In this document: piece after piece, positions 44,929-54,232 of the stretch
How positions within the stretch are numbered: position 1 is the first letter of the stretch
How the letters are laid out: each line of letters begins with the position of its first letter
NCBI GenBank assembly: GCA_052379845.1
Contig: JBQTCF010000015.1
DNA: 64,000 nt
Origin: Roseinatronobacter sp052379845
GTDB taxonomy: Bacteria > Pseudomonadota > Alphaproteobacteria > Rhodobacterales > Rhodobacteraceae
Strand: one strand, 5' to 3'
Notes under the pieces: generated by a model
Told to the model about the DNA's origin: nothing
Database searches by the model: none
Seen by the model: only the letters and a program-made list of their open reading frames with translations
Program-made: the position numbers and the translations under genes

Positions 44929-45936
44929 TCATGCGCGCGAAAGCTGTTTTTCCGCCCTTGCCAGATATTTGCGCAGCTTGCGGCTGTCGGATTGGGCCAG
45001 CGCGTGGCGCGCGGCCGTCACCGTCCGCGCGGGATGGCTGCCCTGTTTCGCGCAGCGCTTGGTCAACCGTGTCAGATAGGCCGCATCCGTGCGCCGTGCC
45101 CGCATCAGCGTGTGAAAGACCGCAGGCGTCATTTTGCCTTGGGCTGTCGCGTCAATCATGGGGTCCAATGCGCCCAGACGGGCCAGCGCGGCGGCGGTGT
45201 TCTTGCCCAGATCCGGGCTGCGCAACAAGGTTACGAAGGGGCGTCGAAACAATGTGGCATGCATCAGGTCCAGCGGTTGTGCCGGGTCATGGACAATAAA
45301 CGCGTTGCGCCCCCCGTCCAGCATGGCAGGCGCAAAGCCGAAACGGCTGCGGAAATCCAGCCGCCGCGCCCCCATGAAGCGCCGGTCCCAGCCTGCCAAG
45401 GTGGGATCAAGTGTGGCCTGCGGGGCAATCGCCAGCACTGTGGCCCCCGCCGCCGCCAGACTGTAGGCGCAGGCGGCATACCCGCACATGCCTTCGCCGT
45501 AAAACAGCACGCGGCGAAAATTCTCGAAAAAGCCGGAATCGATCTGGGCATCGAAATAATCGTATATTTCAGGGTCGCGGAACCAGCGGGGCTGACGGGC
45601 CAGAATGCTCAGGCTGGACCAGCCGCGCGCCTGCGCATGTGTAAACCCCATGGGCCGGTGGTCGGGTTGGCGCGCGCGAATGGTCGCAATGCTTTCAAAC
45701 GTGACCAGCAAGGTGTCGCCCGCATCGGCATAGAGCGCGGCATGATCCGCCCCCAGCGGGGTGAATCCGCCCGCCACGGGGTCCAGCTCATCCCCGATTT
45801 CGTCAAGACGCGCCAGCCACTCTGCCTCGGTTGTGGCGCTTGTCAGGTCAATATCGGCACCAATACCCGTGTTTTGCGCGGTTTGAGCCACCGGGGCATC
45901 AAGAAGCTGCAGGTCGTCTTGAATGTTGCCGGACAT
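44929..45936 (-). CDS. Conserved protein of unknown function (alpha/beta-hydrolase-like)
   Basis: A 335-residue soluble protein that I do not recognise with certainty. A possible nucleophile elbow reads VLFYGEGMCGYAACAYSLAAAGA, where GEGMCG replaces the classic GxSxG. The segments RGWSSLSILARQPRWFRDPEIYDYF and TLFRRPFVTLLRSPDLGKN surround it, with a basic C-terminus. Relatives in Rhodobacteraceae have sometimes been labelled PAPS reductase, but no such motifs are visible. I place the start at the ATG 45936 after GGGGAAAATTAACC. A longer frame continues 32 codons upstream. Confidence 0.55.
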   Translation of the reverse strand: MSGNIQDDLQLLDAPVAQTAQNTGIGADIDLTSATTEAEWLARLDEIGDELDPVAGGFTPLGADHAALYADAGDTLLVTFESIATIRARQPDHRPMGFTHAQARGWSSLSILARQPRWFRDPEIYDYFDAQIDSGFFENFRRVLFYGEGMCGYAACAYSLAAAGATVLAIAPQATLDPTLAGWDRRFMGARRLDFRSRFGFAPAMLDGGRNAFIVHDPAQPLDLMHATLFRRPFVTLLRSPDLGKNTAAALARLGALDPMIDATAQGKMTPAVFHTLMRARRTDAAYLTRLTKRCAKQGSHPARTVTAARHALAQSDSRKLRKYLARAEKQLSRA

Positions 45937-46396
45937 GGTTAATTTTCCCCGAATGACTGATTGCGCCCAATACACACGACGATAGGCGAAAAGCCATGCC
46001 TTCAAAACCCCTTGTATGGCGTTCACGCGCATGTTGATGCAGCGGCTTTGTCAGCGGCGCGTTGCGGTGGCAACAATCCTGTGTGCATGTGTCGATTGCG
46101 TGATGCGTGGAAACAAAAGCGCCGTCAGGCCGCAGGCTGTATTTTCGGCAATATCTGCATTGCAGCTTTGGCGCACGCGCAATAGGGTAGGGTAATATTG
46201 ATCTGGCGCGTCGGTGTTGTGCCACATGCGCGACGCTGCGCAGGGATCGTACTTTTTTATTGTATCCTTTTGCAAATTAAGACTTGTTGCGTTGGCCGGG
46301 CTGCGGCAATGACGCCTTCCGGCAGCTATGCCGGAATGGCAGTCTGGTCTTGCTGGCGCAAAACCCGACTGTAGACGGACCTGAACGGGAGGATCT
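45937..46396. other. 460-base gap with a short hairpin
   Basis: Nothing coding is supported. A perfect hairpin TTCCGGCA/TGCCGGAA with loop GCTA is at 46317-46336, about 60 bases before the next gene. It may be part of the leader of that gene. Confidence 0.4.
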
Positions 46397-47422
46397 ATGA
46401 GGCAACAGGATATGCCTTGGCGTGCCCTGCGCCAGTTTGGCCAGCGCCTGCTATGTGGTGTAGCGGCCCTTGGTGTGGTGTGGGCAACGCCGCATGTGGC
46501 TTATGGCGAACCACTGCCGGGTAGCGCCCAGCCACAGTTCCAGCGCGCGTTCAACAGCTGGCTGGACGATGACGAAGCGCAGGCCATTCCGGCACTGGCA
46601 GGCCTGGCGCAGGATGGGAACGGGGCTGCGCGCGCGTTGTTGGGACTGATCGACAAGACATCGGCCTTGCAAGGGCCGTGGATCACTGCTTTGTCGCGGG
46701 CAGACCGCATTTTGGCTTTGCGCGCGCCCGGTGGTCTGTCAGGCCGCAACTGGATGACGCTTGCCGCGCCCGACAGCGCTTATGCGCGGCTTTGGACACT
46801 TCTATGGCAACTGGATGGCGGGCTGGAGATTGCGCAAGCCTTCGTCGCGCTGGACGATCCGCGCGCGGTAAACGAAGCGCTGGTCACCCTTGCCAGCCGT
46901 CGGGAAGGCGGGTTTCCCGCTGATGTGCTGGGTGCTGACTGGTTCCCTGCGTCGCTGTCCTATCTTGTTGAAGGCTGGCCGGATGTGGCAGGCGCTGCCG
47001 GTGCCCCCCATCCCGGCGACCCGCAACAGCGCATGGCCGGTCACGCCATCAATGACGGTGACCTAATGGATTGGTTGGCCCAATCCGCGCTGGCCGTGCC
47101 GTTGCGTCAGGTCTGCGCTGTGGAATGCCCCGATCAACCGGCGGCCTGCAGTCTGGCGTTGTATCAGGGGTTGGGCAGCTACCCTGCGCTGGCAGTGACG
47201 GGCAGCCCGGTTGCGCAACTGGTCCCAACCGAGGATTTCTTCAAAACGCCGCGCGGGCGGGCCAGCCTTGCACGGCGCATCATGTTGATGCGGTCGGCAC
47301 GCATGCGCGAAGCGGACCTTGTGCGGCTGGGCGATGTCAGCAGTTGCGCGTCGGAGTGGTTGCGTGGCGAATACGGGCGCTATGCCTATTCCTTACCCAC
47401 AGTGCCCTTACCCGTCGATTAA
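46397..47422 (+). CDS. Secreted hypothetical protein
   Basis: A 341-residue protein with a probable signal peptide (hydrophobic LLCGVAALGVVWA, cleavage after AYG). The N-terminal mature part has Sel1/TPR-like helical repeats: DDDEAQAIPALAGLAQDGNGAARALLGLI is one such unit. Four Cys residues in the C-terminal half (CAVECPDQPAAC and CASEW) may form disulfides. No enzyme motif is seen. The ribosome site GGGAGG precedes the ATG. It converges on rsmA with a short gap. Function unknown. Confidence 0.65.
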   Translation: MRQQDMPWRALRQFGQRLLCGVAALGVVWATPHVAYGEPLPGSAQPQFQRAFNSWLDDDEAQAIPALAGLAQDGNGAARALLGLIDKTSALQGPWITALSRADRILALRAPGGLSGRNWMTLAAPDSAYARLWTLLWQLDGGLEIAQAFVALDDPRAVNEALVTLASRREGGFPADVLGADWFPASLSYLVEGWPDVAGAAGAPHPGDPQQRMAGHAINDGDLMDWLAQSALAVPLRQVCAVECPDQPAACSLALYQGLGSYPALAVTGSPVAQLVPTEDFFKTPRGRASLARRIMLMRSARMREADLVRLGDVSSCASEWLRGEYGRYAYSLPTVPLPVD

Positions 47423-47477
47423 CGCATTCGGCCCCCAATGCCGCCCCTGACATGTCACCGGCTAATGGGCGGCGGGG

Positions 47478-48338
47478 TCAGGGTGCGCGCACTGTGCCCG
47501 CGCGCGCGGCAGCAAGGGCACGGGCAAGGGCACAAAACCCTTCCAGCCCGATTTCTTCGGCACGGGCTGTGGGGGCAATGCCCACCTGTTGCAGCAAATC
47601 CTCAATCTGCGGGTGCAGGCCGCGCAACGCTGCGCGCAGCATTTTGCGCCGCTGGTTGAACGCCGCCGCGACCAGCGTTTCCAGAATGCGCGCATCTGCC
47701 GCAAAACGCGGTTCCGCCAGCCGCGTGATATGCACGACTGCGGAACTGACCTTGGGCGGGGGCGTAAACGCTTCGGGCGGCAGGTGCAGAACCACCCGCG
47801 CATCAGCGCGCCATTGCACCATCAACGCCAGCCGCCCGTATGCCTTGGACCCGGGGCGCGCGACAATGCGTTCGGCCACTTCGCGCTGAAACATCAATGT
47901 CAGACTGTCCCAGAAGGGCGGCCATTGAACAGGTGTCATCCAGCGGATCAACAGTTCGGTGCCCACATTATAGGGCAGATTGGCCACCACCTTGACCGGC
48001 GGGGTCAGGTGCGCCAGCGCGTCCACCGCCAGCGCGTCCCCTTCAATGACCTGCAACCGGCCCGGATAGGCCCCCGCGATTTCCCCCAGCGCGGGCAGGC
48101 AGCGGGGGTCTTTTTCAATGGCCAGCACCTTGCGCGCCCCTTCGGCCAGCAACCCGCGCGTCAACCCGCCGGGGCCGGGGCCAACTTCCAGAATGTCGCA
48201 GTTTTGCAGATCACCGGCCGCGCGCGCAATCCGCGCGGTCAGGTTCAGGTCCAGCAGAAAATTCTGACCAAAGCTTTTCTTGGCGCGCAGATCATGGGTG
48301 CGGATCACATCGCGCAAGGGGGGCAGGGCGTCGATCAT
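47478..48338 (-). CDS. rsmA: 16S rRNA dimethyladenosine transferase
   Basis: A 286-residue KsgA/RsmA enzyme that dimethylates A1518 and A1519 of 16S rRNA. The SAM fold shows KKSFGQNFLLDLNLTARI, LEVGPGPGGLTRGLL and the catalytic NLPYNVG motif. Its start overlaps the pdxA stop by four bases, the common pdxA-rsmA pairing. Confidence 0.96.
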   Translation of the reverse strand: MIDALPPLRDVIRTHDLRAKKSFGQNFLLDLNLTARIARAAGDLQNCDILEVGPGPGGLTRGLLAEGARKVLAIEKDPRCLPALGEIAGAYPGRLQVIEGDALAVDALAHLTPPVKVVANLPYNVGTELLIRWMTPVQWPPFWDSLTLMFQREVAERIVARPGSKAYGRLALMVQWRADARVVLHLPPEAFTPPPKVSSAVVHITRLAEPRFAADARILETLVAAAFNQRRKMLRAALRGLHPQIEDLLQQVGIAPTARAEEIGLEGFCALARALAAARAGTVRAP

Positions 48339-49300
48339 GCAGCCCGCCTTTCGGCCATGGACTGCGCCATGCGCAACGCTGCAATCAGCGATGTGGGGTC
48401 GGCCTTGTCCTGACCGGCAATGTTATAGGCGGTGCCATGGTCAGGCGATGTGCGGATGAAGGGCAGGCCCAGTGTCACATTCACGCCGCCTGCGAAATCA
48501 ATCGTCTTGATGGGGATCAGCGCCTGATCATGATACATGGCAATCGCCGCGTCATATTGCGCGCGCGCGCTTGCATGAAACATTGTATCGGCCGACAGGG
48601 GGCCTGAAATCACCATGCCCTGCGCGCGCAGCCGGTCCAGAACAGGGGTAATCACAGTGATTTCCTGTTGGCCCATAGTGCCGCTTTCACCCGCATGCGG
48701 GTTCAGGCCCGCCACCGCCAGCCGTGGGGCTTTGATCCCGAAATCGCGTATCAGGGCATCATGGGTGACGCGCAGGCAGCGCTCCAGCAGGTCTTGCGTC
48801 AGTGTGGCGGGAACGTCCGACAGCGGAATATGGATGGTGACGGGAACAACGCGCAGCGCCTCGCAGGCCAGCATCATCACCACATCGCCGCCGCCTGCCA
48901 GATCGGCCAGAAATTCCGTATGGCCGGGAAAGGCAAATCCCGCGCCAGCCTTCAGCGCGGCCTTGTTGATAGGGCAGGTTACCAGCCCGCTGGCCGCGCC
49001 AGCGCGGACCAACGCCACCCCTTGGCGTATGGCGTCCACCACGCCGGGCGCATTGGCGGGGTCCGGCTGTCCCGGTTGGGCCTGTGCCGCGAAGCTGACT
49101 TCCAGCACCGGGAACTTACGACCCGCCATCTGTTCCGGCGCGCTGACCCGTTCGAATTCCGTGCCTTCGGGCAAATGGCGCGGATCACCCAGCCACACGA
49201 ACGGACAGCTTGCGCCCGTGGCGTGCCACGCCTTCAGGGCGATTTCCGGCCCGATCCCCGAAGGGTCGCCGCAACTCATGACCAATGGTGCCAACCCCAT
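48335..49300 (-). CDS. pdxA: 4-hydroxythreonine-4-phosphate dehydrogenase
   Basis: A 321-residue zinc-dependent enzyme of vitamin B6 synthesis. SCGDPSGIGPEIALKAW is the family start. The metal-binding His sites appear in FPGHTEFLADLAGGG, HAGESGTMGQ and MYHDQALIPIK. Coupled to rsmA downstream. Confidence 0.95.
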   Translation of the reverse strand: MGLAPLVMSCGDPSGIGPEIALKAWHATGASCPFVWLGDPRHLPEGTEFERVSAPEQMAGRKFPVLEVSFAAQAQPGQPDPANAPGVVDAIRQGVALVRAGAASGLVTCPINKAALKAGAGFAFPGHTEFLADLAGGGDVVMMLACEALRVVPVTIHIPLSDVPATLTQDLLERCLRVTHDALIRDFGIKAPRLAVAGLNPHAGESGTMGQQEITVITPVLDRLRAQGMVISGPLSADTMFHASARAQYDAAIAMYHDQALIPIKTIDFAGGVNVTLGLPFIRTSPDHGTAYNIAGQDKADPTSLIAALRMAQSMAERRAA

Positions 49301-49382
49301 GCGCGTGCCCGTCCTTTTTCCAAAGCCTGCCTTCCCTACCGCTTGGCGGGGCAGTAGGGCAAGCCCATCCCTTGGCCCTATT

Positions 49383-49400
49383 GCCCGGTTTTATCCGGGC
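49383..49400 (-). terminator. Weak hairpin downstream of mnmA
   Basis: GCCCGG and CCGGGC form a 6-bp stem with a short AT-rich loop, 18 bases after the mnmA stop on the minus strand. There is no clear T-run, so termination there is uncertain. Confidence 0.25.
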
Positions 49401-49417
49401 GCGCGGTCAAGGCGGCC

Positions 49418-50557
49418 TTAGCGCCCCTTCCATATCCAGCCGCCCCCAAGGACACGGCTGCCCTCGGGCGCGTAGAACACGCAGGCCTGACCGGGGCTTA
49501 TGCCTTCTTCGGGGGTCAGCAGCTCGACCTCGGCTTCGGTGTCGGACAGGGGGCGGATGATTGCGGGCGCGGGCGGGCGCGTTGAGCGCAGCTTGACGGA
49601 CATTTCCCATTCCGCCTGTTCGGTAAACGGGCGGTCCCCCAACCAGTTGATTTCGCGCACCGGCACTGTGCGGGTGGCCAGCGCCGCTTTTGGCCCGACG
49701 ATCACGCGCCGCGCGTCCGGGTCCAGTTTCACCACATAAAGCGGATCGGCCAGCCCGCCGATGCCCAATCCCCGCCGCTGCCCGATTGTGTAGTGGATCA
49801 CACCATTATGCTGGCCCAGCACTGTGCCTTGCATGTCCACAATCTCGCCGGGGTCTGCCGCGCCGGGGCGCAGTTTTTCAATGACGGCGGCATAATTGCC
49901 ATCGGGCACAAAACAGATGTCCTGACTGTCGGGCTTGTCGGCCACGCTTAGCCCGTGGCGCACGGCCAGCGCGCGGGTTTCCGCCTTGGTGCGCAAATGC
50001 CCAAGCGGGAAGCGCAGATAGTCCAGTTGTTCGGGCGTGGTTGAAAACAGAAAATAGCTTTGGTCGCGCACGGGGTCTGCGGCGCGGTGCAGTTCCGCGC
50101 CGAATTCGCCTTGCATCCGTTGGATGTAATGCCCTGTGGCCATGCAATCCGCGCCCAGATCGCGCGCGGTGTCCAGCAGGTCGCGGAACTTGACCCGTTC
50201 ATTGCAGCGGATACAGGGAACCGGCGTGGCACCCGCCAGATAGGCATCGGCGAATTCATCAATCACCGAGTCGCGGAATTTGGATTCGTAGTCCAGAACA
50301 TAATGTGGAAACCCCATTGCCTCGGCAACGCGGCGGGCATCATGAATGTCGCGGCCCGCGCAGCACGCGCCTTTTTTGGCCAAGGCGGCGCCGTGGTCAT
50401 AAAGTTGCAATGTCACGCCAACAACGTCATACCCTTCGGCCGCAAGTTCCGCGGCCACCACAGAACTGTCGACCCCGCCCGACATGGCGACGACAACGCG
50501 CGTTTGTGCAGGGGGCTTGGCAAAGCCCAGGGAATTCAGGGGCGGGTCAAAGGGCAT
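49418..50557 (-). CDS. mnmA: tRNA 2-thiouridylase MnmA
   Basis: A 379-residue enzyme that puts sulfur on U34 of Lys/Glu/Gln tRNAs. The PP-loop is VAMSGGVDSSV (23-33). The two catalytic Cys are in TPVPCIRCNERVKF and DSQDICFVPDGNY. YTIGQRRGLGIGG is typical. Start ATG at 50557 (MPFDPPLNSLGF) follows GGAGATACCCCC; an earlier in-frame start is unlikely. Confidence 0.94.
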   Translation of the reverse strand: MPFDPPLNSLGFAKPPAQTRVVVAMSGGVDSSVVAAELAAEGYDVVGVTLQLYDHGAALAKKGACCAGRDIHDARRVAEAMGFPHYVLDYESKFRDSVIDEFADAYLAGATPVPCIRCNERVKFRDLLDTARDLGADCMATGHYIQRMQGEFGAELHRAADPVRDQSYFLFSTTPEQLDYLRFPLGHLRTKAETRALAVRHGLSVADKPDSQDICFVPDGNYAAVIEKLRPGAADPGEIVDMQGTVLGQHNGVIHYTIGQRRGLGIGGLADPLYVVKLDPDARRVIVGPKAALATRTVPVREINWLGDRPFTEQAEWEMSVKLRSTRPPAPAIIRPLSDTEAEVELLTPEEGISPGQACVFYAPEGSRVLGGGWIWKGR

Positions 50558-50698
50558 TGGGGGTATCTCCGGCAGGGTCCGGGCAAAATATAAGAAAATG
50601 CAATGTATTCTCAAGGGGGCGTGGGCAAGTTCGTAAACCCGCAATTAAGACTGTAGCGCGATTATTCCAGCAAAAGAACAAGCGGAATAGGGGTTCGC

Positions 50699-50977
50699 AT
50701 GTATATCAAAAAGGTCGAGGGGCCGCGCGCAGTGACATTGCCGGATGGCCGGGTTCTGACATTGGCCGATCTGCCCCCGGCCAATACCCGTCGTTGGGTC
50801 GCCAGTCGAAAGGCGCTTGTGGTGTTGGCCGTGCAGTACGGTTTGATGGCCCGCAAAACGATTCTGGAGCGCTATGACCTCAGCGATGAGGAGTTCGATT
50901 TGTGGGAAACTGCGGTGTCCCAACACGGTGTTGACGCATTGAAGGTGACAAGCTTGCAAAAGTATCGACAACCATAG
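50699..50977 (+). CDS. sciP: SciP (DUF1153), CtrA-inhibitory DNA-binding protein
   Basis: A 92-residue DUF1153/SciP protein. VEGPRAVTLPDGRVLTLADLP and TRRWVASRKALVVLAVQYGL with YDLSDEEFDLWETAV and ALKVTSLQKYRQP are the conserved blocks. In Caulobacter SciP is a helix-turn-helix protein that represses CtrA-activated promoters. ctrA itself starts 88 bases downstream, on the same strand. Confidence 0.9.
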   Translation: MYIKKVEGPRAVTLPDGRVLTLADLPPANTRRWVASRKALVVLAVQYGLMARKTILERYDLSDEEFDLWETAVSQHGVDALKVTSLQKYRQP

Positions 50978-51064
50978 GTTGTTGGTGTTATTTTTCAGTA
51001 TCGGTAACAGAGAATTAACGAATTTCTATAAATGTGGTGAAAGCTGCGACAAAAGGAGAACCTC

Positions 51065-51781
51065 ATGCGCGTTTTGCTCGTTGAAGACGATCCCACCACA
51101 TCAAGAAGTATCGAATTGATGCTAACACATTCAAATTTTAATGTATATTGCACGGATATGGGGGAAGAAGCGATCGAATTGAGCAAGATTTATGATTACG
51201 ATCTGATTTTGCTGGATTTGAACCTGCCCGACCTTGGTGGATTGGATGTTCTGCGCCAGATACGGCTATCCCGTGTGGATACCCCCATTTTGATTCTGAC
51301 CGGCGAAACCGACACGGACACAAAATTGCGCGGCTTTGGCGGCGGGGCGGATGATTACCTGACCAAACCATTCCACCGCGAAGAACTGGTCGCGCGCATC
51401 CATGCCATTGTCAGGCGCAGTCAGGGGCATGCGCAATCGGTTATTCGCACTGGCAAGATTGCCGTTAACCTGGATGCCAAAACCGTGGAGGTGGGCGAGA
51501 AGATTGTGCACCTGACCGGCAAGGAATATCAGATGATCGAACTTCTTAGTCTGCGCAAGGGCACCACGCTGACCAAGGAAATGTTCCTCAACCACCTGTA
51601 TGGCGGGATGGACGAACCGGAACTGAAGATTATTGACGTCTTTATCTGCAAATTGCGCAAGAAACTGGCCGAAGCAACCGATGGCGAAAATTATATCGAA
51701 ACGGTCTGGGGCCGCGGGTATGTGCTGCGCGATCCCACAGCTTTATCCCACCCTGCACCAATCAAGGTGATGACGGCCTGA
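51065..51781 (+). CDS. ctrA: Cell-cycle response regulator CtrA
   Basis: A 238-residue OmpR-type response regulator. The receiver domain has the acidic pocket VEDD and phospho-acceptor Asp51 in LILLDLNLPDLGG, the conserved Lys in LTKPFHREEL, and the C-terminal winged helix (about 130-228) ends with VWGRGYVLRDP. LTGKEYQMIELLSLRKG and ELKIIDVFICKLRKKL are typical of alphaproteobacterial CtrA. In Rhodobacteraceae CtrA controls motility and related genes and is not essential, unlike in Caulobacter. The ribosome site AAAGGAGAA precedes the ATG. Confidence 0.95.
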   Translation: MRVLLVEDDPTTSRSIELMLTHSNFNVYCTDMGEEAIELSKIYDYDLILLDLNLPDLGGLDVLRQIRLSRVDTPILILTGETDTDTKLRGFGGGADDYLTKPFHREELVARIHAIVRRSQGHAQSVIRTGKIAVNLDAKTVEVGEKIVHLTGKEYQMIELLSLRKGTTLTKEMFLNHLYGGMDEPELKIIDVFICKLRKKLAEATDGENYIETVWGRGYVLRDPTALSHPAPIKVMTA

Positions 51782-52092
51782 AAAGATGATTGACCTGCTT
51801 TTGCGGGTCGATCTTAGGTGCTGAATTTGCAAGCTGCATACGGGTTTTTACGCATTTTCAAAATAGGTTGACTGATTTCTTCGGGTGCGAAAATGCTGTA
51901 AGATGACAGGTTAGAACATTTCGATTGTTCCGCAAAACCGGGCAATGTTTTAATATGTTCTCCGATATGGACACGCCACATCACTGGGCGCGCCCCTCGC
52001 GTGGGCGGGCCGTGTTCGGGCTGGACCTGACGGGCGCTGCCGCCTATCACTTGCCGTGTGAAACATGACAGTCAACGCGCGGGGGAAGGGCA
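51782..52092. other. 311-base gap between ctrA and ligA
   Basis: The gap opens with a hairpin GACCTGC/GCGGGTC around TTTT (51792-51809), which could end ctrA transcription although no T-run follows. A 37-codon frame (51955-52068) has no ribosome site and is not supported. The rest probably holds the ligA promoter. Confidence 0.4.
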
Positions 52093-54231
52093 GTGTCCAG
52101 CACATCAGACATGGGTGATTTTCAGACTGTCGCCATATCCAGCCTGACACAACAGCAGGCACAACAGGAACTGGCCCGTCTGGCAGATATTCTGAACCGC
52201 GCGGGCGCAGCCTATCACCGTGACGATGCGCCCCTTATGCCGGATGCGGAGTATGACGCTTTGCGCAGGCGCAATGCGCAGATCGAACGGCGCTTTCCCG
52301 AATTGGTCCGCCAGGACAGCCCCGAAGCCAGCATTGGCGCAGCCCCCGCCGCTGGATTTGGCAAAATACGCCATGTGCGGCGCATGTTGTCGCTGGCAAA
52401 TGCATTCTCGACTGAGGATGTGGAAGATTTTGTCACCGGCATTCGCAGGTTTCTGGGCCTTGGCGCTGACGCACCGCTTGCCTTCACGGCAGAACCCAAG
52501 ATTGACGGCTTGTCCCTGTCCCTGCGCTATGAGCGGGGCGCGCTGGTCCATGCTGCCACGCGCGGCGACGGTGAAACCGGCGAAGATGTAACAGCGAATG
52601 CCCGCACCCTGCCGGACATTCCCGCCCACCTGCCGGATTGTCCTGAAATTCTTGAAATACGCGGCGAGGTTTACATGACCCATGGTGATTTCGCAGCCCT
52701 CAACACACGGCAACGCGAAACCAAGGGCAAGGTGTTCGCCAACCCGCGCAATGCCGCCGCCGGGTCCTTGCGCCAGTTGGATGCGCAGATTACGCGCGCC
52801 CGCCCGCTGCGGTTTTTCGCCTATTCCTGGGGCGAGACATCGCAGGCTTTGGCGGACACGCAAATCGGCGCGATCGAACGGCTGGCCCAGCTGGGCTTTT
52901 GCACCAACCCGCAAACCCGTTTGTGCCAGTCCGTTGCGGAAATGATTGCGGTTTACGCCGCCATCGAATCACAACGCGCCAGTCTGGGCTATGACATTGA
53001 CGGGGTTGTTTACAAGCTTAACGATCTGGCCCTGCAAGACAGGCTTGGGGTGCGCTCCACAACGCCACGATGGGCGATTGCGCATAAATTCCCCGCAGAA
53101 CGCGCCTGGACGCGGTTGGAGGCGATTGAAATTCAGGTTGGCCGCACCGGGGCCTTGTCGCCTGTGGCACGGCTGGCCCCTGTGACTGTGGGCGGGGTGG
53201 TTGTGTCCAACGCCACGCTGCATAACGAAGATTACATCATGGGCCGTGATTCGCGCGGCCAGCCGCTTCGGGATGGACGTGATATTCGCGTGGGCGACTG
53301 GGTTGAGGTGTATCGCGCAGGCGATGTGATTCCCAAAATCCGAGATGTGGACCTAAGCCGCCGTGCGGGCACCGCGCCCGCCTATGTGTTCCCCGAAACC
53401 TGCCCTGAATGCGGCAGCCCTGCGATTCGGGAACCCGGTGATTCGGTGCGCAGATGCACAGGCGGCATGATCTGCCCGGCGCAGGCTGTGGAGCGGCTGA
53501 AGCATTTTGTCAGCCGCGCCGCGTTTGATATTGAAGGGTTGGGCGCAAAGCAGGTCGAAAGCTTCTGGCGTGATGGCTGGATCGCCACGCCAAAGGACAT
53601 TTTCACCCTGAAGGACCGCTTCGGTCCCGGCCAACCGCGCCAGTTGAAAAACCGCGAAGGCTGGGGCGACAAATCGGCGGCCAACTTGTTCACTGCCATT
53701 GACGAAAAACGCGTGATTCCGCTGGCGCGATTCATTTTCTCCTTGGGAATTCGGCATGTGGGCGAAGCCACAGCCAGTATGCTGGCGGGCCATTATGGCA
53801 GCTGGGACGCGCTTCGCGCAGCGCTGCACGACGCCCAGGACCCAGAAAGCGCGGCCTATCTTGACCTGCTGTCCATCGATGGCGTGGGCGAGGTGCTGGC
53901 AACATCGCTGATCACGGGGGTGGTGGCCGAAGTTGCGGAAATTGACGCATTGGCGGGCCTGTTAACCATCACCCCCCCCGAGGCGCGTGCCAGTGACAGC
54001 CCCATCGCGGGCAAGACGCTGGTGTTTACCGGCACATTGGAAAAAATGACCCGCGCCGAGGCAAAGGCCCGCGCCGAAGGGTTGGGCGCGAAGGTGGCGG
54101 GGTCCGTTTCGGCCAAGACAGATTTGCTGATCGCCGGGCCGGGCGCGGGGTCCAAGGCCAAAAAGGCCGCCGATCTGGGCGTTCAGGTCGTGGACGAGGA
54201 TGGCTGGCTTGCCATGATCGGCGCGCTCTGA
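52093..54231 (+). CDS. ligA: NAD-dependent DNA ligase
   Basis: A 712-residue bacterial DNA ligase. The adenylation site is FTAEPKIDGLSLSLRYE (Lys136). The OB fold contains GRTGALSPVARLAPV and VSNATLHNEDYI. The zinc finger is CPECGSPAIREPGDSVRRC with a later Cys. The helix-hairpin-helix region is about 520-600, and a BRCT domain ends the protein (PIAGKTLVFTG). It starts at GTG 52093; ATG 52111 is an alternative. recG begins one base after the stop. Confidence 0.95.
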   Translation: MSSTSDMGDFQTVAISSLTQQQAQQELARLADILNRAGAAYHRDDAPLMPDAEYDALRRRNAQIERRFPELVRQDSPEASIGAAPAAGFGKIRHVRRMLSLANAFSTEDVEDFVTGIRRFLGLGADAPLAFTAEPKIDGLSLSLRYERGALVHAATRGDGETGEDVTANARTLPDIPAHLPDCPEILEIRGEVYMTHGDFAALNTRQRETKGKVFANPRNAAAGSLRQLDAQITRARPLRFFAYSWGETSQALADTQIGAIERLAQLGFCTNPQTRLCQSVAEMIAVYAAIESQRASLGYDIDGVVYKLNDLALQDRLGVRSTTPRWAIAHKFPAERAWTRLEAIEIQVGRTGALSPVARLAPVTVGGVVVSNATLHNEDYIMGRDSRGQPLRDGRDIRVGDWVEVYRAGDVIPKIRDVDLSRRAGTAPAYVFPETCPECGSPAIREPGDSVRRCTGGMICPAQAVERLKHFVSRAAFDIEGLGAKQVESFWRDGWIATPKDIFTLKDRFGPGQPRQLKNREGWGDKSAANLFTAIDEKRVIPLARFIFSLGIRHVGEATASMLAGHYGSWDALRAALHDAQDPESAAYLDLLSIDGVGEVLATSLITGVVAEVAEIDALAGLLTITPPEARASDSPIAGKTLVFTGTLEKMTRAEAKARAEGLGAKVAGSVSAKTDLLIAGPGAGSKAKKAADLGVQVVDEDGWLAMIGAL

Positions 54232-54232
54232 C

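Noticed and set aside
51955..52068. 37-codon frame between ctrA and ligA (starts MFSDMDTPHHWA)
   Set aside because: No ribosome binding site, no hydrophobic or family signal, and it overlaps the expected ligA promoter region.
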